Source: Gammaproteobacteria bacterium (GTDB taxonomy: Bacteria > Pseudomonadota > Gammaproteobacteria > SZUA-229). Taken from it: 8,133 nucleotides of DNA. Under the pieces are notes generated by a model, which was not told where the DNA came from, did not search any database, and was given only the letters and a program-made list of their open reading frames with translations. The stretch lies in NCBI GenBank assembly GCA_030637945.1, contig DAOWFN010000138.1:1-8133 (forward strand), read 5' to 3'. Made by a program: the position numbers and the translations under genes. Below are positions 1 to 6,329 of this stretch, in pieces; the stretch's first letter is position 1; each line of letters begins with the position of its first letter.

Positions 1-353
1 GTTCCACATAGTGGGCAGTAGGTGATGGAAAATTGTTCCCGGCCGATACGATCATTCACTATTTCATGCCAGTTAAGAATCTTGATGGGGTAGGCGCGCG
101 CGATACCTGCAATTTCAATGCCCAGGATACGACCCTCGTTTTTAATAAAGCGCGATTTTCTAATGGATACAAAATTAGGTGTATCAATGGCGGGTATACC
201 ATCTTTGCCTGGCCCGCCCCTAAATATTTGTGATTCAGGTATAAGTGCGCCGTTTAAGTCAAAGCCGTTTTTCGTCTCAGCAGCCGTATTAAAAACAGCA
301 AGAAGAAAAATTGAAAATACGGTTATTGATATCGCGGGTTTAATTTGACTCAT
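1..353 (-). CDS. DUF3179 domain-containing exported protein (partial, C-terminus beyond left edge)
   Basis: Read from the ATG at 353 on the minus strand, the frame stays open to the window edge and gives 117 residues. Residues 1-25 look like a signal peptide: a short polar start, a hydrophobic core at about 7-21 (AISITVFSIFLLAVF) and a likely cleavage after NTA or NTAA, so the protein is probably periplasmic. From about residue 43 it matches the start of DUF3179: a GGPGKDGIPAID block, then LGIEIAGIARAYPIKILNWH at 77-96, an EIVND segment and TYCPLCG at 111-117. The Cys pair C113/C116 and H96 lie in the conserved part and could bind metal or form a disulfide, but the family has no established function known to me. 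An AGGTG Shine-Dalgarno sits just upstream, supporting this start. The gene is divergent from purU. The family call is firm; the function is unknown. Confidence 0.85.
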   Translation of the reverse strand, partial: MSQIKPAISITVFSIFLLAVFNTAAETKNGFDLNGALIPESQIFRGGPGKDGIPAIDTPNFVSIRKSRFIKNEGRILGIEIAGIARAYPIKILNWHEIVNDRIGREQFSITYCPLCG

Positions 354-376
354 GTCACCTAGGACAACGCCAGAAG

Positions 377-398
377 GGCAGAGTTTTATGGTACTGCC
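377..398. repeat. Short inverted repeat in the DUF3179/purU divergent spacer
   Basis: GGCAG at 377-381 is matched by CTGCC at 394-398, with 12 nt between. It lies about 24-45 nt upstream of the DUF3179 start codon, where an operator or 5' leader hairpin would be expected. The arms are only 5 bp, so chance is a real possibility. The rest of the 161-bp spacer (354-514) shows no promoter I would defend for either gene. Confidence 0.2.
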
Positions 399-504
399 AA
401 TACTAAGAACAAAAGATTCGAGATAAGGCCGGTGGCGCTGATTTTTATAGGCATGTTATCCTAACAGCAGATCGATTATCAGCTTGATACATAAACACTA
501 TTCC

Positions 505-508
505 GGAG
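505..508 (+). promoter_or_regulatory. Shine-Dalgarno deciding the TTG start of purU
   Basis: GGAG lies 6 nt before the TTG at 515-517, an optimal spacing. No ATG or GTG in this frame gives a complete ACT domain, so this site fixes a TTG start for purU. Confidence 0.7.
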
Positions 509-514
509 TTTAGC

Positions 515-1384
515 TTGGGCAACAACGCATCGAAGTCGGCTATTTTGCTTATTTACTGCAAAGACAAAAGCGGCATCGTTAACGCGGTCACTGATTTTAT
601 ATACAACAATGGCGGCAATATCCTACAGCTAGACCAGCATGTTGATGCTGAGCCTCAGCGTTTTTTTATGCGTATTGAATGGGACCTCAAAGGCTTCGAA
701 ATTAAAGCCAAAGATATTGGCAATATCTTTGATACACAGGTGGGCTTGCCTTTTGGAATGCAATGGCAACTTTATTTTTCAGATGATGTTCCGCGTATGG
801 CGTTGTTTGTATCCAAGCTGCCCCATTGTTTTTATGACATTCTTGCGCGTTATGAGGCAGGTGAATGGCAGCTTGAAATCCCGCTGATTATTAGTAACCA
901 TCCAGAGCTGGAAGTGGTGGCTAAAAGGTTCGGCATTGATTATTACTGCCTGCCAGTGACCGTGGAAAATAAAAAACAGCAGGAAGCCAGGCAACTGGAG
1001 CTCATGGCGCAGTACAAAATCGACTTTATTGTACTGGCTCGTTACATGCAGATACTGAGCGAAAGTTTTATCGAGCAATATCCACAGCGAATCATCAATA
1101 TTCACCACTCTTTTTTACCGGCCTTTCCGGGCTCGAAGCCCTACCACTCGGCTCACGAAAGAGGAGTAAAAATTATCGGCGCCACCAGTCATTATGTGAC
1201 AACAGAACTCGATGCGGGCCCCATCATTGAACAGGATGTGGTCCACATCAGCCACGAGGATTCGGTGCAGGATATGATAAGAAAAGGCCGGGACCTTGAA
1301 AAGATTGTGCTTTCAAGAGCTATTTGGAATCAATTAGGTCGAAATATACTGGTTTGTGGCAACAAAACCGTAGTTTTCGACTAG
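515..1384 (+). CDS. purU: Formyltetrahydrofolate deformylase PurU
   Basis: PurU is a cytoplasmic enzyme that hydrolyses 10-formyltetrahydrofolate to formate and tetrahydrofolate, balancing one-carbon folate pools and supplying formate for PurT-type purine synthesis. The 289 residues match the usual length of about 280. Residues 8-85 form an ACT domain (ILLIYCKDKSGIVNAV, then an NGGNILQLDQHVD stretch), the regulatory part that senses methionine/glycine in the E. coli enzyme. Residues from about 93 to 270 form the formyltransferase-fold catalytic domain. N195 and H197 (NIHHSFLPAF) and D233 (ELDAGPIIEQD) are the Asn-His-Asp catalytic triad shared with PurN, and LARYMQILS at 174-182 is also typical. 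PurU usually has GANPYHQA or GAKPYHQA where this protein has PGSKPYHSA, a mild variation. Translation starts at TTG with a GGAG 6 nt upstream. The gene seems monocistronic: the neighbours point the other way and a terminator follows. Confidence 0.95.
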   Translation: MGNNASKSAILLIYCKDKSGIVNAVTDFIYNNGGNILQLDQHVDAEPQRFFMRIEWDLKGFEIKAKDIGNIFDTQVGLPFGMQWQLYFSDDVPRMALFVSKLPHCFYDILARYEAGEWQLEIPLIISNHPELEVVAKRFGIDYYCLPVTVENKKQQEARQLELMAQYKIDFIVLARYMQILSESFIEQYPQRIINIHHSFLPAFPGSKPYHSAHERGVKIIGATSHYVTTELDAGPIIEQDVVHISHEDSVQDMIRKGRDLEKIVLSRAIWNQLGRNILVCGNKTVVFD

Positions 1385-1448
1385 AAACCGGATTCAAACA
1401 GCGTATAAGGAAAGGGCAAGCACTGCGTAAACTTAATACGACAATATT

Positions 1449-1478
1449 AAAAAGCCCGCTAGACGCGGGCTTTTTTTG
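1449..1478. terminator. Bidirectional rho-independent terminator between purU and the DUF6455-like gene
   Basis: AAAGCCCGC (1451-1459) pairs perfectly with GCGGGCTTT (1465-1473) around the 5-nt loop TAGAC. A T7 run (1471-1477) follows on the plus strand. On the minus strand the same stem is followed by TTTTT and AT-rich sequence. It lies 67 nt after the purU stop and about 30 nt beyond the stop of the convergent gene at 1510, so it can serve both. Confidence 0.92.
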
Positions 1479-1509
1479 TTAAAGAGAAAACGCTAATGGT
1501 CTTCTGCAA

Positions 1510-1881
1510 CTATTCCACAATGTGCTTCCTGGAAAGCATTTCTTTTAAAGAGGACTCGTTGTTACAAAAATCAATTTCATTAATATCAACGTTACTGTCT
1601 GACAAACTATCGTCACATTCTTCCGTGTTGGCACACTCAGAACAACGATCCATCTGTTTGCTAATAGTTGCAACGCTTACTGTGTGAAGATATTCAAAGG
1701 TGCTGATGCCAAGCGCAGAAAGCATTTTATTTAATCGAAGTGCATGAAGTTTTTTGGCCAAAGGCTCACGATATTTAGCTCCAGCCTTTACGTTGAAAAT
1801 AATGGCGAGAAATAAGGACACGGAAAAGGCAGAGACCAACATACCGAGAAAAATTATAACGATTAATGAAAAAGCATCCAT
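1510..1881 (-). CDS. Small membrane-anchored Cys-rich protein, DUF6455-like
   Basis: This is a 123-residue protein. Residues 4-29 are a continuous hydrophobic segment (IVIIFLGMLVSAFSVSLFLA within it), most likely one membrane anchor. They are followed by a basic linker (KAGAKYREPLAKKLHALRL), which suggests the N-terminus is outside and the soluble part cytoplasmic. The soluble part contains LRLNKMLSALGIS (48-60) and a cysteine pattern C80-x2-C83-x5-C89-x16-C106, ending in an FCNN motif. The block 'MLxxLGI ... C-x2-C-xNTxEC ... FC-N' resembles the DUF6455 family as I remember it; its function is not known. The four cysteines could hold a metal ion or redox cofactor, which is inference. An in-frame TAA three codons upstream makes the ATG at 1881 the first possible start, although it has no clear Shine-Dalgarno. 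The gene converges on purU and diverges from the SPOR gene. Confidence 0.75.
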   Translation of the reverse strand: MDAFSLIVIIFLGMLVSAFSVSLFLAIIFNVKAGAKYREPLAKKLHALRLNKMLSALGISTFEYLHTVSVATISKQMDRCSECANTEECDDSLSDSNVDINEIDFCNNESSLKEMLSRKHIVE

Positions 1882-1928
1882 TTGATGTTATTCGTGAAAG
1901 CACATAAAAACCCAACTCAAGCGCCCAG

Positions 1929-1968
1929 TTTAGAGGGCTTTGGCGGCTGGAAATCTGACTCAAATCAA
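1929..1968 (-). promoter_or_regulatory. Possible Anr/FNR-type promoter for the DUF6455-like gene
   Basis: On the minus strand TTGAT-TTGA-GTCAG (1968 down to 1955) matches the FNR/Anr consensus TTGAT-N4-ATCAA at 8 of 10 positions. A -10-like TCTAAA (1934 down to 1929) follows. A start site near 1920-1922 would place the box centre at about -40, close to the -41.5 typical of class II activation, and leave a leader of about 40 nt. This is a hand match to a short motif and may be chance. Confidence 0.25.
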
Positions 1969-2017
1969 GCAAGGCACTGATTAATGACCCCATTTGATAA
2001 AGACCATCCGTATCATA

Positions 2018-2051
2018 TTGACAGCCTATCTATATTAATTATTACTAATAT
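2018..2051 (+). promoter_or_regulatory. Candidate sigma70 promoter for the SPOR gene
   Basis: A perfect -35 hexamer TTGACA lies at 2018-2023, followed by strongly AT-rich sequence. The -10 is ambiguous: the 17-18 nt position is poor, TAATAT at 2046-2051 is a 4/6 match but 22 nt away, and TATATT at 2031-2036 is too close. Position upstream of the gene and AT content support a promoter here, but not its exact form. The rest of the 240-bp spacer (1882-2121) shows only the candidate site on the opposite strand. Confidence 0.35.
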
Positions 2052-2110
2052 GCTAAAGTATGCGGATTCATAATAAATAGTGGACAAATAACCGTGCTAA
2101 AAGCAGGTGT

Positions 2111-2114
2111 GGAG
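2111..2114 (+). promoter_or_regulatory. Shine-Dalgarno selecting ATG 2122 over GTG 2107
   Basis: GGAG is 7 nt before the ATG at 2122. The upstream in-frame GTG at 2107 would place this ribosome site inside the coding region and has no comparable site of its own, so the start at 2122 is preferred. Confidence 0.75.
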
Positions 2115-2121
2115 ACAATTT

Positions 2122-3642
2122 ATGACAAACGAACAACGTGTAAGTGCTGACGATAACCAGGCAAGTAACAAGTTAATTCACCTTGGTGGCGATGTTACTA
2201 AGACAAATCGTGCAAACGATATTAATAATAAAATTAACCATCTTGAAGGCAGCCTCGAAGATTTACAGACAGAGCTAGACACCGTCAACAAGAGCGTAGA
2301 GGAAGGGCTTGATCGTTTAAGCGATAATGATCTTGATATAACTGCAAAAGTTGCTGAAACCTACAAACGATTAGGTGAAATCGACGGCACTTATAAGTCG
2401 CTTTCAAAGATATCGGATGATATTGATAGTGAAGTTAAAAAACTCACAGCAGATATTGAAATAGTTGTAGAGCAGTCTGCAGCTGAACTTGACCGAGTTG
2501 AATCATCATCATCTGCACAGATAAAAGAAACAAAGGAACAACACGAACAGCTGGTGGTTCGTGTCAACGGTCTTGTTGAGCAATCGAGAGAAACCAACAA
2601 GGAACTAGCAGATAGCATAAAGAAAAACACCGGCGCGTTGCTGACATTGGAAAAACAGCTGGTTGCAGAGATAGATGCATTAGCGAATACAACAGAAGAA
2701 CGCGACAATAAAATTGCAACCGAAGTGGATCAAGCAAAAAAAGCAATTGAAAAAAACAAGGCTAGAATCATTCAAATGCAGACAGTAGATGAAGCCCTGG
2801 CGAAACGCGCTACTGGACTTGAGATTACAACGGCAGAATTAACCGATAAAAGCCGAAAGCTAGAATCATCTGTAGACTTACTTGATGCGCGTACCAGTGA
2901 TATATCAGATGCCGTTATCAAATTACAGGAAAAGAACCAACAGCAAGACTCATTAATTTCAGAGATACAAAAGACCGCAGAGGAAATGGCGCGCTCGTTA
3001 CTGACATTAACAAATCTTGAGAAATTTCACTTCAGGTCGTTGACGGGAGCATTGTTGTTAGTTTTTCTAACCGTAGCATCGTTATATTTTTATCAGAACA
3101 GCATTACCGAAGAGAACAATCTGATCGTTGATCAGAAAATGGTAGGCCTACAACAGCAAAATACAATAGCTGATAAAGAGTTAGCAGAAATTAACAACAA
3201 ATTGCTTGCGATGAATGAAAAATTAGAGGGCGACATTAAAGAAACAAACAGCAAGTTGCTTGATTTAAACGATCAGACGGACAGCCTTGATGGCCGTCTT
3301 AACAGGGTGTCCCCCTTTAGCCAGTTTGGCAAGGATAATATTATTCATGGGCCACAGTGGTTGGCTGTGCAACCATCAAATAAGCTTGTTATACAGCTTT
3401 CGATGGTGAGCGATAAGAAAGCACTGTATGAAATAGCGCAACGTTACAGCTATCACCTCAAGCAGCAAATGGCGTACTACACCGTTAAAACAGCACAAGG
3501 TGAAAAGTATGTACTGACCTATGGAAGTTTTGCAAATAATGCAGAGGTATCAGCAGCGCTCTATCGCATGCCGCATTACATAAACCAGCGGCGCCCCAGT
3601 GTTGCGCACATGGCCGATATACAGAGATCGATCTCTCTATAA
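2122..3642 (+). CDS. Coiled-coil membrane protein with periplasmic C-terminal SPOR domain
   Basis: This is a 506-residue protein starting at ATG 2122. Residues about 32-300 are highly charged, rich in E, K, D, S and L with hydrophobic heptad spacing (for example INHLEGSLEDLQTELDTV at 38-55), indicating a long coiled coil. One membrane span lies at about 306-324 (SLTGALLLVFLTVASLYFY), preceded by basic residues (KFHFR). By the positive-inside rule the long coil is cytoplasmic. A second, shorter coil (about 338-396) follows on the periplasmic side. Residues about 413-503 match the DamX-type SPOR fold: strand KLVIQLSMV, a helix, YVLTYGSF, AEVSAALYRMP and a closing ADIQRSI. SPOR domains bind denuded septal peptidoglycan, so a cell-division or cell-wall role is likely but inferred. 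The protein has no cysteine. Compared with DamX as I recall it, the two binding-site tryptophans appear as K462 and S493. It stands alone, divergent from the DUF6455-like gene and convergent with plsB. No closer homologue is recognised. Confidence 0.85.
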   Translation: MTNEQRVSADDNQASNKLIHLGGDVTKTNRANDINNKINHLEGSLEDLQTELDTVNKSVEEGLDRLSDNDLDITAKVAETYKRLGEIDGTYKSLSKISDDIDSEVKKLTADIEIVVEQSAAELDRVESSSSAQIKETKEQHEQLVVRVNGLVEQSRETNKELADSIKKNTGALLTLEKQLVAEIDALANTTEERDNKIATEVDQAKKAIEKNKARIIQMQTVDEALAKRATGLEITTAELTDKSRKLESSVDLLDARTSDISDAVIKLQEKNQQQDSLISEIQKTAEEMARSLLTLTNLEKFHFRSLTGALLLVFLTVASLYFYQNSITEENNLIVDQKMVGLQQQNTIADKELAEINNKLLAMNEKLEGDIKETNSKLLDLNDQTDSLDGRLNRVSPFSQFGKDNIIHGPQWLAVQPSNKLVIQLSMVSDKKALYEIAQRYSYHLKQQMAYYTVKTAQGEKYVLTYGSFANNAEVSAALYRMPHYINQRRPSVAHMADIQRSISL

Positions 3643-3703
3643 GTAGGGTTTGAGGGATATAAGCGCGGGATAAAGAGTTAAGTCGAAGCCCGTTGTGTTA
3701 TCA

Positions 3704-3753
3704 GCGAGTGCAGCACGACAAGCGTATGCACGCTGTACAATCTGTGCATTCGC
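3704..3753. repeat. Nested inverted repeat / stem-loop in the convergent spacer
   Basis: GCGAGTGCA (3704-3712) pairs with TGCATTCGC (3745-3753), giving 9 bp with one G-T wobble. Inside it AGCGT (3721-3725) pairs with ACGCT (3730-3734) around the 4-nt loop ATGC. No T-run follows on either strand, so it is not a classical terminator. It sits in the 139-bp gap between the convergent SPOR and plsB genes, where an RNA 3'-end structure would make sense. Confidence 0.4.
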
Positions 3754-3781
3754 AGAAGAGCCTTGTTTTGCAATGTGTTGC

Positions 3782-6241
3782 CTAAGTTATTTTAAGCATT
3801 TGTAATATGTTAGTGCGCATTTCCTTGCTTAACAACAGGCGTACTCGCTTGTCAGCTTTTTGGAAAGCCTCGCTGTATTCGATTTGTTCTGTGCCAAAAG
3901 TTCTTAGGTAGTCAATATTAATTAACACCTCAATAAAGTTTGATATGAGTTTTTTATCAGAAAAATCTGGTGAATTTAGCTCATGTATCATGGCTACACG
4001 TTGTGCCATTAGATAACAACGGTTTTCCAACTCAGCCCTGGATATTTTTTCAGACCTGGTGCGTGATAAAAGTGCGAGTGTCAGGTAATAAACTTCCAGC
4101 ACCGGTGATATGACCCTGGTGAGCATGGTGAGATGTACATATTCAGATGTACCTGAGCCTGCTCGCGTATAGACATCCAGTTGCTCATTTTTTATAAGTA
4201 AGCCGTGATCTGACATAAAGCCCAGCATTTGTTCGATGATCTCGGGCAGTTCATTTTGTTCCCATTTCAAAAACAGCTCGGCTTCAACAAAAGGGTAAGC
4301 GAGAGAAACCAGGCTTATTATTTCTTCTCGAGTGTGTGTGCGCATGTTTAAAAAACAGCAGGCAATAAGTGAAGGCATGGCCATTAAATGCAAAATATTA
4401 TTACGATAGTAAGTCATTGATACCGATTGTTTGGCATCAAGATAAATAATATCGCCGAGTTCATGAGGGCGTCTTTTTATAAGACGGAGTGATTCAGCCA
4501 GATGAATTTGCTCCAGGCCCGATAGGGGCGTAATGATGAGTCGATCAGAGTAGTTGAGAGAAGCAATGATCGACTTGTTAATTTCAATCATTTTAAGTAG
4601 CTCATTTTCATCGATATGCTGCTTGGTGGTTGCCAGCATGATGGTGGCCACCAGGTTGATAGCATTGACTGAGGCCGCTTTATTGATATTGGCCATGATG
4701 CGATTGCCGGTGTCGTTAACCGCATGTCTTAACCAGTCAGGCCTTGCGTGATCGTTATAGGCCTCGCTTTCCCACTGCGAGCTATGGTGATCAAGAATCT
4801 GGTTAAGAAATACCGGCTTGCCAAAGTTTGCATAAACTTTTCCGAATTCACCGCGAATTCTTAGTATGTTTCTTATCGAGGCAAAAAATGTTTCAGATTT
4901 TTTATCCTCGCCTGAAAGTTCTGCCTGATAGGCTTTGCCTTCGAGAAGTTTTTCGTACCCGATATAGACGGGTATAAATGCAACAGGGCGCCGCCTGTAT
5001 TTAAGAAAACTGCGTACGGTCATCGCCAGCATTCCGGGCTTGGGTTTTAACAGGCGCCCTGTGCGGCTGCGCCCTCCTTCGATAAAGTATTCAATGGGCA
5101 TGCCGGAAGAGATGAGTGATGCAAGGTATTCAAACATCACTGTTGAGTAAAGCTCGTTGCCCCTGAAGCTGCGTCTGATAAAGAAGGCGCCACCACCTCG
5201 AAGGATTGGGCCAATAATGGGCATGTTTAGATTTTTGCCCGCAGCGGTATAAGGGATAGCCAGGCCTTCAAAATGGATCACGTAAGAAAGTAAGAGGTAA
5301 TCGATGTGACTTCGATGGCATGGGGTGTAAACAAGCTCGTGTGTTAAAGCCAGGTTCTTGAGTTCTTCGCTGTTGGTGACTTCAATGCCAGAGTAGAACC
5401 TGTTCCAGAAAGTTGATAGCCCACGCTGTAAAATTTGAATAGTTATGCTGGTACAGTCAGCAACGATTTCATATAAGTACCGCCTGGCCTGTAACGTTGC
5501 ATGGTACTCACTAAAATTATCTTCAGCACTACGTTTTATGATGGATTCTTTTACTTCAGGCTTTTGTAATATTTCTCTGACAAGTGTGCGGCGATGTGAA
5601 ACATCGGGCCCCAGTGTTGCTGTTTTAACTTCAGTTAGTCGGTTAGACAATCCAAGTTGCAGGCGATCAATGATTTCGTCATCATTAAGGCTTTTATCAA
5701 AGGAGCTGCTTCGGTAGTTTATGATTTCAGAAAAGTTGACCAGTGTGTCGCGACCGTGGATGAGTATGGTGAACAGTTTTCTTGTACGGCCGGCAATGCC
5801 CCAGGAATCAGCAAATAAAACAGTCAGCCAGTGTTTTTGTTTGGCAACCGGTCTACCCCAGAAAATGGACACCGGGATAAACTGAATATCTTCATCCGGA
5901 TGATCGCGTTGTATTTCAACAATACCTCGCAACATTCTGGAGCGTTTTGGCTTGTTAAGCACCCATGACTTGAAGGGTTGCCTGGGGGCAACGGTATAAA
6001 CAGAGTGCCAGGCTTTTAAATGGGGTGAGGATATTCTTGAGAGTGGTGATGGCAGGCCAAGACGCACGCATTCCGCTTGCAAGACAAGCAAATTAGACCA
6101 GGAACGAGCTTCGAGTACATAAATAACAGGGCGTTCAGGATTTATCTGGAGCTGGTCAATACTGGAAGGCAGGGTCTCTGTCTTGACCACAAGATAGAGT
6201 ATTTTCCGTGCAAAATAATTTATTGTTAACCGGACGCTCAT
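3782..6241 (-). CDS. plsB: Glycerol-3-phosphate 1-O-acyltransferase PlsB
   Basis: PlsB is an inner-membrane-associated enzyme that transfers an acyl chain from acyl-ACP or acyl-CoA to position 1 of sn-glycerol-3-phosphate, the first step of phospholipid synthesis. The 819 residues compare with about 807 in E. coli. All acyltransferase motifs are intact: motif I CHRSHID with catalytic H309-x4-D314; motif II GGGAFFIRRSF (349-359); motif III FIEGGRSRTGR (386-396); motif IV AFIPVYIGYE (421-430). The N-terminus (KILYLVVKTETLP, then RPVIYVLEARSWSNLLVLQ) and the long C-terminal region are also PlsB-like. An in-frame TAA four codons upstream makes the ATG at 6241 the first possible start, though I see no good Shine-Dalgarno, so translation may be weak or depend on the upstream gene. 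It lies 88 nt downstream of the cardiolipin-synthase-like gene on the same strand, probably in one transcription unit. No terminator follows in the convergent gap. Confidence 0.97.
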   Translation of the reverse strand: MSVRLTINYFARKILYLVVKTETLPSSIDQLQINPERPVIYVLEARSWSNLLVLQAECVRLGLPSPLSRISSPHLKAWHSVYTVAPRQPFKSWVLNKPKRSRMLRGIVEIQRDHPDEDIQFIPVSIFWGRPVAKQKHWLTVLFADSWGIAGRTRKLFTILIHGRDTLVNFSEIINYRSSSFDKSLNDDEIIDRLQLGLSNRLTEVKTATLGPDVSHRRTLVREILQKPEVKESIIKRSAEDNFSEYHATLQARRYLYEIVADCTSITIQILQRGLSTFWNRFYSGIEVTNSEELKNLALTHELVYTPCHRSHIDYLLLSYVIHFEGLAIPYTAAGKNLNMPIIGPILRGGGAFFIRRSFRGNELYSTVMFEYLASLISSGMPIEYFIEGGRSRTGRLLKPKPGMLAMTVRSFLKYRRRPVAFIPVYIGYEKLLEGKAYQAELSGEDKKSETFFASIRNILRIRGEFGKVYANFGKPVFLNQILDHHSSQWESEAYNDHARPDWLRHAVNDTGNRIMANINKAASVNAINLVATIMLATTKQHIDENELLKMIEINKSIIASLNYSDRLIITPLSGLEQIHLAESLRLIKRRPHELGDIIYLDAKQSVSMTYYRNNILHLMAMPSLIACCFLNMRTHTREEIISLVSLAYPFVEAELFLKWEQNELPEIIEQMLGFMSDHGLLIKNEQLDVYTRAGSGTSEYVHLTMLTRVISPVLEVYYLTLALLSRTRSEKISRAELENRCYLMAQRVAMIHELNSPDFSDKKLISNFIEVLINIDYLRTFGTEQIEYSEAFQKADKRVRLLLSKEMRTNILQMLKIT

Positions 6242-6329
6242 TACTGATAATTAACAGGCAATTTATGCGGGTGCTGTGTGTGAAGGCACATTAACATGGC
6301 CGGCTTATCTGTCCAGTGCCGGGAACCAT

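Noticed and set aside
33..348. Two short plus-strand open frames at 33-233 and 118-348
   Set aside because: They lie antisense to the DUF3179 reading frame, which has clear family motifs; neither encodes recognisable sequence.
354..514. Folate or other riboswitch upstream of purU
   Set aside because: No recognisable conserved core or extended pairing could be found in the leader.
1775..1993. 72-codon minus-strand frame overlapping the DUF6455-like gene
   Set aside because: It lacks a recognisable domain and overlaps the start of a better supported gene in another frame.
1994..2017. TTGAT ... ATCA pair near 1994-2016 as a second FNR box
   Set aside because: The half-sites are 13 nt apart instead of 4.
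2107..2121. GTG at 2107 as the start of the SPOR gene
   Set aside because: The GGAG at 2111-2114 is correctly spaced only for the ATG at 2122.
2391..2746. Minus-strand open frames, one Ser/Cys-rich
   Set aside because: They are shadows of the coiled-coil gene: the low-complexity composition mirrors its Glu/Asp/Lys codons read on the other strand.
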